Below the pieces are notes generated by a model. The model searched no databases. It saw nothing but the letters and a program-made list of their open reading frames with translations, and was not told the DNA's origin. Source: JADJPL01 sp040382095 (GTDB lineage Bacteria > Bacteroidota > Bacteroidia > Chitinophagales > Saprospiraceae). Taken from it: a stretch of DNA of 64,000 nucleotides. Made by a program: the position numbers and the translations under genes. The stretch's first letter is position 1, and each line of letters opens with the position of its first letter. This document shows positions 9,497-17,955 of this stretch, one piece after another. The DNA is taken from positions 7,689 through 71,688 of the forward strand of contig JBEIGB010000007.1 of the NCBI GenBank assembly GCA_040382095.1, written 5' to 3'.

Positions 9497-9567
9497 AAGG
9501 GGTGTGTAAAGAGTATTGCGCCGCCTACGGCGCCAAATGACGGCCTCCGGCCTTTTTACACAACCTT
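9497..9567. repeat. Short form of the palindromic repeat, without the central hairpin
   Basis: Left end AAGGGGTGTGTAAAGAG and right end CCTTTTTACACAACCTT form the family terminal inverted repeat. Between them are only a GC-rich hairpin (GCGCCGCCTACGGCGCC) and a second one (CGGCCTCCGGCC). The long central stem of other copies is absent, giving about 71 bp. It starts 11 bases after the secDF stop. Confidence 0.7.
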
Positions 9568-9636
9568 ATCACTTATGGGGCAGGCTTCTCCGAAAGTTAA
9601 AACTCCCTGAAGGAGGCGAGAAATCCGGTCCCTTAT

Positions 9637-9675
9637 AAAAAAACGTCGTTTCGCCGTGCGGAACGACGTTTTTTT
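9637..9675 (+). terminator. Hairpin terminator downstream of secDF
   Basis: AAACGTCGTTTCGC pairs with GCGGAACGACGTTT around a short loop, flanked by an A run on the left and a T7 run on the right, so it can act as an intrinsic terminator in either direction. It lies 150 bases after the secDF stop and before the PorE-like gene. Confidence 0.8.
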
Positions 9676-9796
9676 ATGGGCAAATGCTGCGGTAAAGCGT
9701 CTATTCAACACACCCGGCAACTAATCCAGGCCCCTTGTGTTTTATAGCAGGTATTCGTCTATTTACCTTTCCCAACCATCAAACATCACGTGGCCC

Positions 9797-11779
9797 ATGA
9801 GGTGGATATTGCTCCTGATGATCTTTTCCCTGCCATTTACGGGCAGGGGGCAAAAAGTACGCGACGGCGAAACGGCCTGGGGCCGAAAGCAGTACAGCGT
9901 TGCCATCCCAATGCTGACCAGGGAATTTGAAAAAGCCAAAACCCGCGCTGAAAAAGGCAAAAAAGCCTTTAAAATCGGCGAATCCTACCGAATCCTCGCC
10001 CAGGACGAGCTGGCGATCCCCTGGTATCAAAAAGCTTACGACAACCAGTTTGGCACAGACGCATTGCGCGAACTCGCCTACGCCTTGAAACGACAGGAAC
10101 GCTACGACGAAGCAAAAACCACGTTTAAAGAGCTGGGGATCGAAATCGGAAGCCCTTATGAATACCGAAGGGAAATCAATACCTGCGACATCGCAGCCGG
10201 ATGGAAAAAAATCCAGGTACCGGAATTTCGGGTAAGCCCAATGGATTTCAATACCAGGGACGCGGAGTACGCACCAGTGTTGTACAAAGCGGATGAACTG
10301 GCCTTTACCTCTGACCGCAGCGGCAGTACAGGCGAAAATACCTACGCCTGGACGGGAAACAAATTCTCCGATCTCTACATTTACAACCTCACCAATAATA
10401 CCTCGAGGAAATTTGATGCGCGTATCAATACACCAAATAACGAGGGCGGGGCATCGTTCGCCCTGGACTTTACAGAGATTTATTTTACCCGCTGCGAAGG
10501 ACCAAAAAAGCAGGATGCGTACTGCCGTATTATGTTCTCCACCTTCAAAAATAACGAGTGGAGCAGTCCCAAACCCCTTGATCTTTTCCCAAACAACATC
10601 AACTACGGCCAGCCCAGCGTCAGCGAGGATGGTACAAAACTCTATTTTTCGGCCAACCATCCAGACGGATGGGGAGGCTTTGACCTCTATGTCAGCGAAA
10701 GGTTGCCCGAAGGATGGAGCGAACCAAAGCTTCTGAGCCGCGCAGTCAACACCATTGGAAATGAACAATTTCCTTATGTCATCGGGGACACCCTCTATTT
10801 TTCTTCCGACTTCCACCCTGGTATGGGCGGCCTCGATATCTTCCGTACCTATCGCATGGCCAACGGCGAATGGGCGCCCGTACTCAACCTGAAGCCCCCG
10901 GTAAATTCCGGCGCCGACGACTTTGGCTTCGTGCGCGACCCAGGAACTGTACTTAAACCCGGAGTACTCCAAACTGGCTATTTCACTTCCAACAGGCCGG
11001 GAGCCCAGGGAAATGACGACATTTACCAATATGAAATGTTGCCGGAACCCCCAAAACCACCCGTTGCTGCCGGGCAGGATAAGCCTGACGGTACACCCCG
11101 ACGCACCATCCTCCGCCTCGACGTTTTCGTCCTGGAAAAAGTATTCTCCAATCCCGCAGACCCCAACAGTAAAGTGCTGGGCCGAAAAGCGCTTCCAGGT
11201 GCAAAATTGGACATCCTCATAAACAATACCCGGCAAACCGCAACGGTCAACGAAGAGGGTACGTTTTCCCTCATCCTCGATGATCAGACCAACTACGCGT
11301 TCACCGCATCACGCGAAGGCTACCTGACCAATGCAGGAAAATTCAGCACAATCGGTATCGGCAGGGACCCCGCAGTCGAAGAGCAAATATTCGAACTCGA
11401 AATCGTACTGGACAAAATTTTCCTGAACAAAGAAATCGTCCTTGAAAATATATATTACGATTTCGATAAATGGGATATCCGAAGCGATGCCAGGCCGACT
11501 TTAGATGCCCTGACCGAAAACCTGCGCCTCAACCCCGGCATCCGGATACAACTCGCCTCCCATACCGATTGTCGTGGCAACGACGGCTATAACCTCGATC
11601 TTTCGCAAAAAAGAGCCCAATCCGTGGTGGACTACCTGATTGCTGCAGGGATCGAAGCTTCCCGCCTCTCCCCACGCGGCTTCGGCGAAACCCAGCCTGC
11701 AGTGGACTGCCTGTGTGCCCGATGTACCGAAGACCAGCACCAGGCAAACCGCCGAACGACTTTTGCGATTGTGGAATGA
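9797..11779 (+). CDS. PorE-like OmpA-family protein with TPR, PD40 propeller and CRD
   Basis: About 660 residues from ATG 9797, chosen because it starts the signal peptide MRWILLLMIFSLPFTGRGQ; the frame is open from 9737. Domains in order: TPR-like repeats (residues 20-130), a WD40-like PD40 propeller (about 150-410, with PVLYKADELAFTSDRSG, GTKLYFSANHPDGWGGFDLY and DTLYFSSDFHPGMGGLDIF), a carboxypeptidase-regulatory-like domain (about 450-550), and a C-terminal OmpA peptidoglycan-binding domain (IYYDFDKWDIR, ASHTDCRGNDGYNLDLSQKRA, RLSPRGFGETQP). This is the architecture of PorE of the Porphyromonas gingivalis type IX secretion system, which anchors the machinery to peptidoglycan. Related non-T9SS OmpA proteins exist in Bacteroidota, so the exact orthology is not proven. 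It is convergent, 31 bases apart, with a giant T9SS cargo gene. Confidence 0.85.
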   Translation: MRWILLLMIFSLPFTGRGQKVRDGETAWGRKQYSVAIPMLTREFEKAKTRAEKGKKAFKIGESYRILAQDELAIPWYQKAYDNQFGTDALRELAYALKRQERYDEAKTTFKELGIEIGSPYEYRREINTCDIAAGWKKIQVPEFRVSPMDFNTRDAEYAPVLYKADELAFTSDRSGSTGENTYAWTGNKFSDLYIYNLTNNTSRKFDARINTPNNEGGASFALDFTEIYFTRCEGPKKQDAYCRIMFSTFKNNEWSSPKPLDLFPNNINYGQPSVSEDGTKLYFSANHPDGWGGFDLYVSERLPEGWSEPKLLSRAVNTIGNEQFPYVIGDTLYFSSDFHPGMGGLDIFRTYRMANGEWAPVLNLKPPVNSGADDFGFVRDPGTVLKPGVLQTGYFTSNRPGAQGNDDIYQYEMLPEPPKPPVAAGQDKPDGTPRRTILRLDVFVLEKVFSNPADPNSKVLGRKALPGAKLDILINNTRQTATVNEEGTFSLILDDQTNYAFTASREGYLTNAGKFSTIGIGRDPAVEEQIFELEIVLDKIFLNKEIVLENIYYDFDKWDIRSDARPTLDALTENLRLNPGIRIQLASHTDCRGNDGYNLDLSQKRAQSVVDYLIAAGIEASRLSPRGFGETQPAVDCLCARCTEDQHQANRRTTFAIVE

Positions 11780-11810
11780 CCCTGGCCGCAGTACGTCACC
11801 TGCCCCGCTG

Positions 11811-14800
11811 TTACAGCTTGAGCAGGCGTTCCCGCCATATCCATCCCGAAGCGTCGTATACCAACAGGACATACCATGAAGAAGGTAAACCTTCCAGCGG
11901 GATTTCCTGTCGGATCAATTGCTGCCCCGGTAACTGACCTTTCGCGACCGGTCTTCCGTTCAAGTCTGTTATTCGCCATTGCAGCGAGCGTGGTGTGACC
12001 GGAAAGTCCAGTTCGAGGGTTAAAATCCCGCCCGTTGGGTTAGGGAAAATCTTCCCGCTGGCAACGGGGAAAGTGGGGGGATTGAGACGCGTGGACAGTA
12101 AGCGGATCGAATCCTGGGCGCTACAACCGTTAAAATCGGTAACCGTCAGCCCATATACCCCGGGGGTAAGGCCAGCCAGAGATGCGGTAGTATCCCCGGA
12201 GTTCCACAAGAACCGGTAAGGAGGGGTCCCACCGGAAACCTCTACGGTAATATTCCCAGCATTCACTGGTTCGTTGGAGAAGGAGCTGGTCCACTTAAAT
12301 TGCAGCGGCCCGGGCTCGTTTACATCATAATCGAATACTGCCGAACAACCCTTCTCGTCCCTTACCAAAAGGCGGTAGCGGCCGGCGAAGAGGTTGCCTA
12401 TCCAAAGGGTATCCAGGGCGACTTGGCCGCCAGAGGGATCTCTCCAGATTGTTTGAAAAACACCCTGCGTCCCGGATATCCTCACGCGGATCTCTCCGTT
12501 ACTCCCCCCAGGACACTGTACTGGCGTAATCTCCGGCTGCACACCAATTGCTAAAGTGGGTTCCGGGATCTCAAACAGCGGGAACGTGGTGCGGCAGCTA
12601 TCGGCATCCACTACGGTCAACTCATAAATCCCACCCCGGGCACTGCGCAAAGTAGCCCCTCCGGCAACGCCGTTCCAAAAATAGGTGTAAGGAGACCGGC
12701 CACCACTCAGGCGGGCTTCGATCCTGCCCGTAGTATCCCCCCGGCAGGACACCCCTGTTATTGCTGCCGATTCCAGGCGAAGGGAAGAGCGTGTAGGAAT
12801 ATTGATCGCAAAAAGGGTATCGCTGCAGACGCGGGAGTCCGTTACTACCAGTCGGTAATTACCGCTTTTAAAAGAAATCAGATCTTCCGTAGTGGCCACC
12901 TCCCTGCCACTCGCTTCATCAAACCAGTTGAACGCATAAGGAGGGGTCCCACCCATTGCCGTCACATAAACCGCACCAGAATTTGGCCCTGCACAGTTTA
13001 CCAGCTGGATACTGTCTTTACGGATATTGAGGAGGGGTGGCTCGCGCAAAGGCCGTTCAGCAGACTCGACCCTGCAACCCAGCGCATCGGAAACGACGAC
13101 GCCATAGCTACTCCTCGATCCAAGCCCGCTTAAATTCCATTGTGACTGAAATGTCTGTACAGTCGTCGCCGTACCCTTGAATGCATAGGTATAGGGCGGC
13201 TTACCCCCCTTCACCGAAACACTCAGGCTGCCATCTACCTCACCAAAGCAACTGATATCGCGGACCTGGAAACTCAATAACTCCAGTGGCTTGCCATTAT
13301 CCCTCACCTTGACCGGAGGAAGTACCTGCCGGCAGCCATTGCTATCCTGTACGGAAAAAGTATAATCCCCGGGAGGGACATTGTTCAGTACAGGCTCCGT
13401 CCTGCCATTATTCCAGCGGAGACTGAAAGGTGGTATGCCGCCGGAAACCACTGCTTTGAGCTGATTGGAAGTATCTCCCTCGCAGATATTTCCGATACGG
13501 ACCTCTGCTGCAAGACGGATAGCCGGCGGTTCCTGCAGGCTGAATACCGCATTTAACGGGCAGCCTTTACTGTCTGTAGCAAAAAAACGATACGCTCCGG
13601 CCCCCAAACCAAAGGCCGATGAAGCTGTCGAGGACGTACCGATCCACCTGAAATTATAAGGTGGGACCCCCCCTTTTACTTCAATCTCCAAAAAACCCGT
13701 ACTATCGCCTCTGCATGCAATTTCCCCCTTTGACATCAGCACATAGGAAAGCGGTGGAGGATTCTTCAGACGTATTGTATCGGGTATGGACTGGCAGCCC
13801 TGCCCATCGGTAATAGTCACCTGGTATCCTCCTTCCCCCAGCCCGCTCCGCTCCCGGCCACTGAACCCATTCTCCCATTTATAGAAAAGCGGCGGATAAC
13901 GCACCTGTAAAGGCTCCAACCTGAGCAGACCATCATTTCCACCTGTACAGGAGGGCGGTATAGCCACGATGTCAAGCTGTATAGGCATTTCCTGTGCCCT
14001 CAGTTCAAAAGCAGTATCATAGCGACAGCCCGATATATCCCAGACCGATACGGAATATTTACCCTCTGCGCGCCCGATGATTACAGCACTGGTATCCCCT
14101 CCGTTCCATAAGTAGCGAAATGGCCCCCTACCAGTGGGGTTCAGCCCGATGCGGCCATCCGCGCGCCCTTTACAAAGCGGCATGGCTACTGTGGCGTTCC
14201 ACTGCAGCGATTCGGGTGCCGATAACTGAATGGTGGCAGTATCTGAAAGACAACCCTTGCGATCGCGGATTTGGAGATCGTACTCCCCTACCCCTGCGTT
14301 GGTCAGCATCTGCCGGGTTTCCCCATTACCCCATAAATAGGTATAGGGAATACTACCCCCCATCCCTTTCGCTTCCAGCACCCCTGAAGAATCCCCGTTA
14401 CACCTGGGCAAAGCCAATATTGCTACCGAGGCTGTCAAAATAGAAGGGGCACCCACCGTAAAAACACCCTGCGCAGCACATCCATTGAAATCTATTACCG
14501 AAACCCGGTACGTCCCGTTTCCGAGCTTATTGCGCAATGGGGCAGTAGCACCATTTTCCCACAAATATTGATAAGGTGCGGTACCCCCGCGGCCAGAAAC
14601 CTGGACAACACCATCTGCCCCCCCGAAACATGCCACGTCTGCCAGGCTATCTGCTAAAACCTTTAGCTCAGATGGCGCAGTAACCTGATACTGCCGTACC
14701 AGACTACATCCGTCGAGATCGCTGATTGTCACGGCATATTGCCCCGGGGCAAGGTTGGCAATTCCAGAAGTCAAAAATCCGTTGCCCCAGCGGAAGCGAT

Positions 14801-17783
14801 AACCCCCGCTCCCCCCGTAAGCAGTTACCGATATGGCACCGTCCTTCCCATCACTGCAGGATGCTGGCCTGACGATTGCATTAGCGGATAAAGCCGGGGG
14901 ATCGGGTACAAAAATACTGTCGAGCACGGTCGTGCAACTACTTTCACTGATTGTCACTGCATACAATCCGCTTCGGATACCCCGGGTACAGGCCGTAGTA
15001 TCGCCGGAACTCCAGCGAAAGGTCGCCGTAGAATTACCAGGTATTTCCAGGCATATCGAACCATCAGCTGCCCCTGTACAGCGGGGAGCGCCCACACGGA
15101 TACCTTTTACCTGTGCCCCTGTACCATTGACGTACGTGGGCGGAAGGATAAAAGCACATTTTTCATTTGAACTATCGGTAACCGTAATCCGGTAGCTGCC
15201 CTGTGCAAGATTATTGAGGGAAAAGGGTACTGTCGTTACGCCGGCGATTTCCCCACCCACACCATTTCCACTTGCCCACCGATAAGAAAAAGGAGGCACC
15301 CCATCCAGCGGACGCAGGATGATCTTTCCATCCCTGGCCCCGCAGGCACTTGCATCTACCACCTCCCTTAATAAAGAATCCATACTGCTGGTCGTAATAA
15401 ATACAATGGAATCCGCAACCCCACACCCGGCAGCATCTGTAACCCTGACCCCGATGGTACGGCGTACGCCCGCAACGGTACCCCCGGATATGCCGGTATA
15501 TGCCAATATATCGCCACTCTCCCACAAGTACTTATATCCGCCCGCACCTCCCTTTGCAATGGCCTCCACCGTCCGGAACGACCCAATACAAAGGGCAAAC
15601 GAATCCGTAGGAAGAAAGCTGATCGTCGGCAAAGGTCTTTCTTTCAATGAAAAGCTACCGGAAAACGTGCATCCCCCGGGACTGGTCAGTTGGTAGGCGA
15701 TATACTGCCCGTCAAAGGGCATGATTTTGGTCCGTGACAGACGATTGAAGGGTGTAGCCGGCAAGCCTGAATGAAAACTCAACCCAGCTCCGGTTAAATG
15801 CCCATCTGCGATATCCACCGTCCCCAGCTCGAGGGAGTCCCCCCGGCAAAAAGCGGGTAGTGTAGCCAGTTGGCCGACTGGCAGGGGATTGACTACAACC
15901 ACTGCTTCTGCACGCGAAGTGGAGAAGCAACGAAAGCCGTCATCCATGGCTTCTGCATAAAAGCGATAGACCTGCGGCGACGAGCCGGTATTGGGAGGAA
16001 GTGGCGGGATATAGTCGAACGAAAAAGCAAGCGGCTGCCCGCCCTGTGGCACATCGTACCATACAACCACCGTACCCATTACCGGAATTGCCTGAACAGA
16101 TGCCTTTTCTCCGGAACAAACCGTGTCCCCCGTTGCAAGCGGGGGTGACAACAAAACATCATCCGAAGCCCCATTGCAGTTGTTGTCAGTCTCGTCGCAA
16201 GGGATTTCGGGCGCACCAGGGTTGCTGGCCACAGATAAATCATCGCAGTCCCCGGCCCGTTCTATATAGCCTGCCGGGGGCTGTGCAGAACAATACTCCA
16301 CAAAAGTATGGGGATCCCCATAGCCGTCGCCGTCGCGGTCGGCATAATACCGATTGACAGGCATCCCCAGGTACGTTGATCCGTGGAAAGCGATTTCTGC
16401 CAGGGCAATATCTCCGAGCGGACCATTGCCTTTGGTAGCGATAAACCGAAATTGCAGAAGGCTGCTATCGGGAAAGCTATTTAAAGCAATATACGCTTTA
16501 CCCCACTGATTCCCCTGATCGCCCTGCCGCTGCCACAGCGGAATCCAACGTATCCCATCTGCAGTAGCTTCCAACGTTAAAGCACCGATATTGGTACCGA
16601 ACATGTGGTAGCTAAACGACAGGTGGCATGCATCTGAACCTTTTTTATCCAGTAAAATACACCCAGACCTCAAGATCGCACGTCCGGTACACTGGCTTCC
16701 ACTTGCCTCGATATACACATATTTACCCCCTGGTACAGCCCCATCCGAAGGACCCGTACCCTGCGTAGGCGTAGCCCCCTGATAAGCCAGCCAGTCAAAG
16801 TCATCGCCGCTGGCATTCTGCCACATACCCGAAAGGTTACAGGCCAAACCACAGACCGGCGTACACACCGAAGCATCGCTGAAATTCTCCAATCTTTGTG
16901 GACCTGGAGGGAGGCAGCCCGTCCGGACCGTTACGGGGCAGGAGCTACCGGAATAGCTCCCCGGGCCACAGGATTTCCGGATGTAAAAATCGAATTCCGT
17001 ATCCGGCGGCAGGCCTTCCAGGCGATATGGCGGACATTTAATCTCCAGCACCCTGCCCAGAAGTCCTGGAAGAGCGTCGCTCCCGGGTTTGAAACCTTTT
17101 GGGCCATATTCCAGTAAGGTACGGATAGCCTGGCATCCCTCGGAAGGCGACCAGTCCAGTACTACTGAAGTCGTATCCTGGCCAACGACATCAATACGCT
17201 GCACCGGCAGGCATTGGATCCGGTCGAATACCAACTCTACAAAGTGAAGCCGCCCGCTGTCCTGCTCTGAATCATCACAAATCTGGAGCGTCCAGTCGCC
17301 CAGGGGGCTGCTACCATCATCGAAGGTAGAAAGGCTTTCTTCGGGCAGATAAGGCCCATCGAGAAAAGGCGGCCTGCCCGATTGTACCGGAAGGCAGGAA
17401 ACAGCGGCAAAAGTGGTATATCTGCTACAATCAGAAGAAAGCTGTCCATAATTATCTTCGCCACCGCCGTTGTCAGAGGTTAGCATAGCCCGTTTCCCGG
17501 AGGGCGAAATTAAAAAAATGTCCAGGTCAGCTGTCCAGGTATGGGTGATTATCAACCGGACTTCTTTGAGGTAAACGTCCCCGCCGAGTCGGCTACCGGG
17601 CGATTCCATAACCTTGATTATGTACCGGTTGGGCTCAAAAAAGGCATCGTTGCCCGGACAGGTATTATCGTTAATCACCCCTACATCACCACATCGTGAG
17701 GGATTGGAAAGGATAGGAGACTGGGCATGGCTATTTACGAGCAAGAGGGACAAAGCAATGCTTTGCAGGATAATGCGCTTCAT
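11811..17783 (-). CDS. Giant SprB-repeat surface protein with T9SS sorting domain
   Basis: A 1990-residue exported protein. In order: signal peptide (MKRIILQSIALSLLLVNSHA), a proprotein-convertase P-like domain (residues 25-195; VRLIITHTWTADLDIFLISP), a fibronectin III domain (about 200-290), a MAM-like domain (about 305-470; SGMWQNASGDDFDWL), a MopE-like Asp-rich segment (YYADRDGDGYGDP, then GDCDD and PCDETDNNCNG), an Ig-like region, then about 14 SprB-type repeats of 55-65 residues, each starting near CxGxxDG and ending DxxGC. The last 75 residues are a T9SS type A sorting domain (IFPNPTGGILTLELDFP). SprB repeats are known from gliding adhesins. The role here is probably a cell-surface adhesin; the MopE Asp residues suggest Ca2+ binding. 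No catalytic domain is seen. Confidence 0.9.
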   Translation of the reverse strand: MKRIILQSIALSLLLVNSHAQSPILSNPSRCGDVGVINDNTCPGNDAFFEPNRYIIKVMESPGSRLGGDVYLKEVRLIITHTWTADLDIFLISPSGKRAMLTSDNGGGEDNYGQLSSDCSRYTTFAAVSCLPVQSGRPPFLDGPYLPEESLSTFDDGSSPLGDWTLQICDDSEQDSGRLHFVELVFDRIQCLPVQRIDVVGQDTTSVVLDWSPSEGCQAIRTLLEYGPKGFKPGSDALPGLLGRVLEIKCPPYRLEGLPPDTEFDFYIRKSCGPGSYSGSSCPVTVRTGCLPPGPQRLENFSDASVCTPVCGLACNLSGMWQNASGDDFDWLAYQGATPTQGTGPSDGAVPGGKYVYIEASGSQCTGRAILRSGCILLDKKGSDACHLSFSYHMFGTNIGALTLEATADGIRWIPLWQRQGDQGNQWGKAYIALNSFPDSSLLQFRFIATKGNGPLGDIALAEIAFHGSTYLGMPVNRYYADRDGDGYGDPHTFVEYCSAQPPAGYIERAGDCDDLSVASNPGAPEIPCDETDNNCNGASDDVLLSPPLATGDTVCSGEKASVQAIPVMGTVVVWYDVPQGGQPLAFSFDYIPPLPPNTGSSPQVYRFYAEAMDDGFRCFSTSRAEAVVVVNPLPVGQLATLPAFCRGDSLELGTVDIADGHLTGAGLSFHSGLPATPFNRLSRTKIMPFDGQYIAYQLTSPGGCTFSGSFSLKERPLPTISFLPTDSFALCIGSFRTVEAIAKGGAGGYKYLWESGDILAYTGISGGTVAGVRRTIGVRVTDAAGCGVADSIVFITTSSMDSLLREVVDASACGARDGKIILRPLDGVPPFSYRWASGNGVGGEIAGVTTVPFSLNNLAQGSYRITVTDSSNEKCAFILPPTYVNGTGAQVKGIRVGAPRCTGAADGSICLEIPGNSTATFRWSSGDTTACTRGIRSGLYAVTISESSCTTVLDSIFVPDPPALSANAIVRPASCSDGKDGAISVTAYGGSGGYRFRWGNGFLTSGIANLAPGQYAVTISDLDGCSLVRQYQVTAPSELKVLADSLADVACFGGADGVVQVSGRGGTAPYQYLWENGATAPLRNKLGNGTYRVSVIDFNGCAAQGVFTVGAPSILTASVAILALPRCNGDSSGVLEAKGMGGSIPYTYLWGNGETRQMLTNAGVGEYDLQIRDRKGCLSDTATIQLSAPESLQWNATVAMPLCKGRADGRIGLNPTGRGPFRYLWNGGDTSAVIIGRAEGKYSVSVWDISGCRYDTAFELRAQEMPIQLDIVAIPPSCTGGNDGLLRLEPLQVRYPPLFYKWENGFSGRERSGLGEGGYQVTITDGQGCQSIPDTIRLKNPPPLSYVLMSKGEIACRGDSTGFLEIEVKGGVPPYNFRWIGTSSTASSAFGLGAGAYRFFATDSKGCPLNAVFSLQEPPAIRLAAEVRIGNICEGDTSNQLKAVVSGGIPPFSLRWNNGRTEPVLNNVPPGDYTFSVQDSNGCRQVLPPVKVRDNGKPLELLSFQVRDISCFGEVDGSLSVSVKGGKPPYTYAFKGTATTVQTFQSQWNLSGLGSRSSYGVVVSDALGCRVESAERPLREPPLLNIRKDSIQLVNCAGPNSGAVYVTAMGGTPPYAFNWFDEASGREVATTEDLISFKSGNYRLVVTDSRVCSDTLFAINIPTRSSLRLESAAITGVSCRGDTTGRIEARLSGGRSPYTYFWNGVAGGATLRSARGGIYELTVVDADSCRTTFPLFEIPEPTLAIGVQPEITPVQCPGGSNGEIRVRISGTQGVFQTIWRDPSGGQVALDTLWIGNLFAGRYRLLVRDEKGCSAVFDYDVNEPGPLQFKWTSSFSNEPVNAGNITVEVSGGTPPYRFLWNSGDTTASLAGLTPGVYGLTVTDFNGCSAQDSIRLLSTRLNPPTFPVASGKIFPNPTGGILTLELDFPVTPRSLQWRITDLNGRPVAKGQLPGQQLIRQEIPLEGLPSSWYVLLVYDASGWIWRERLLKL

Positions 17784-17824
17784 ATTTCGGGACTATGGCT
17801 TTTCTGCTAATGGCGACTTTACTC

Positions 17825-17935
17825 TGGGGTTGTATAAAAGGTGCTTTTGCCACCAAAGGCGGTTCACGCTACCAAAGTACTCATAAGACTACTTCAACGC
17901 AGCGGCCAGATACATTGCTCTCCTACTACACAAAG
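17825..17935. repeat. Degenerate copy of the palindromic repeat
   Basis: TGGGGTTGTATAAAAGGTGC at the left is a clear family left end and is followed by CTTTTGCCACCAAAGGCGG. The right part has lost the long stem; a weak right end (CTACTACACAAAGG) remains. It occupies most of the gap between leuS and the SprB-repeat gene. Confidence 0.5.
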
Positions 17936-17955
17936 GAGGTTCGAGTGAATACGCC

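Noticed and set aside
11811..17783. Regularly spaced repeats suspected as CRISPR or tandem DNA repeat
   Set aside because: They are diverged protein (SprB) repeats inside one open frame; no identical DNA repeats with spacers exist.
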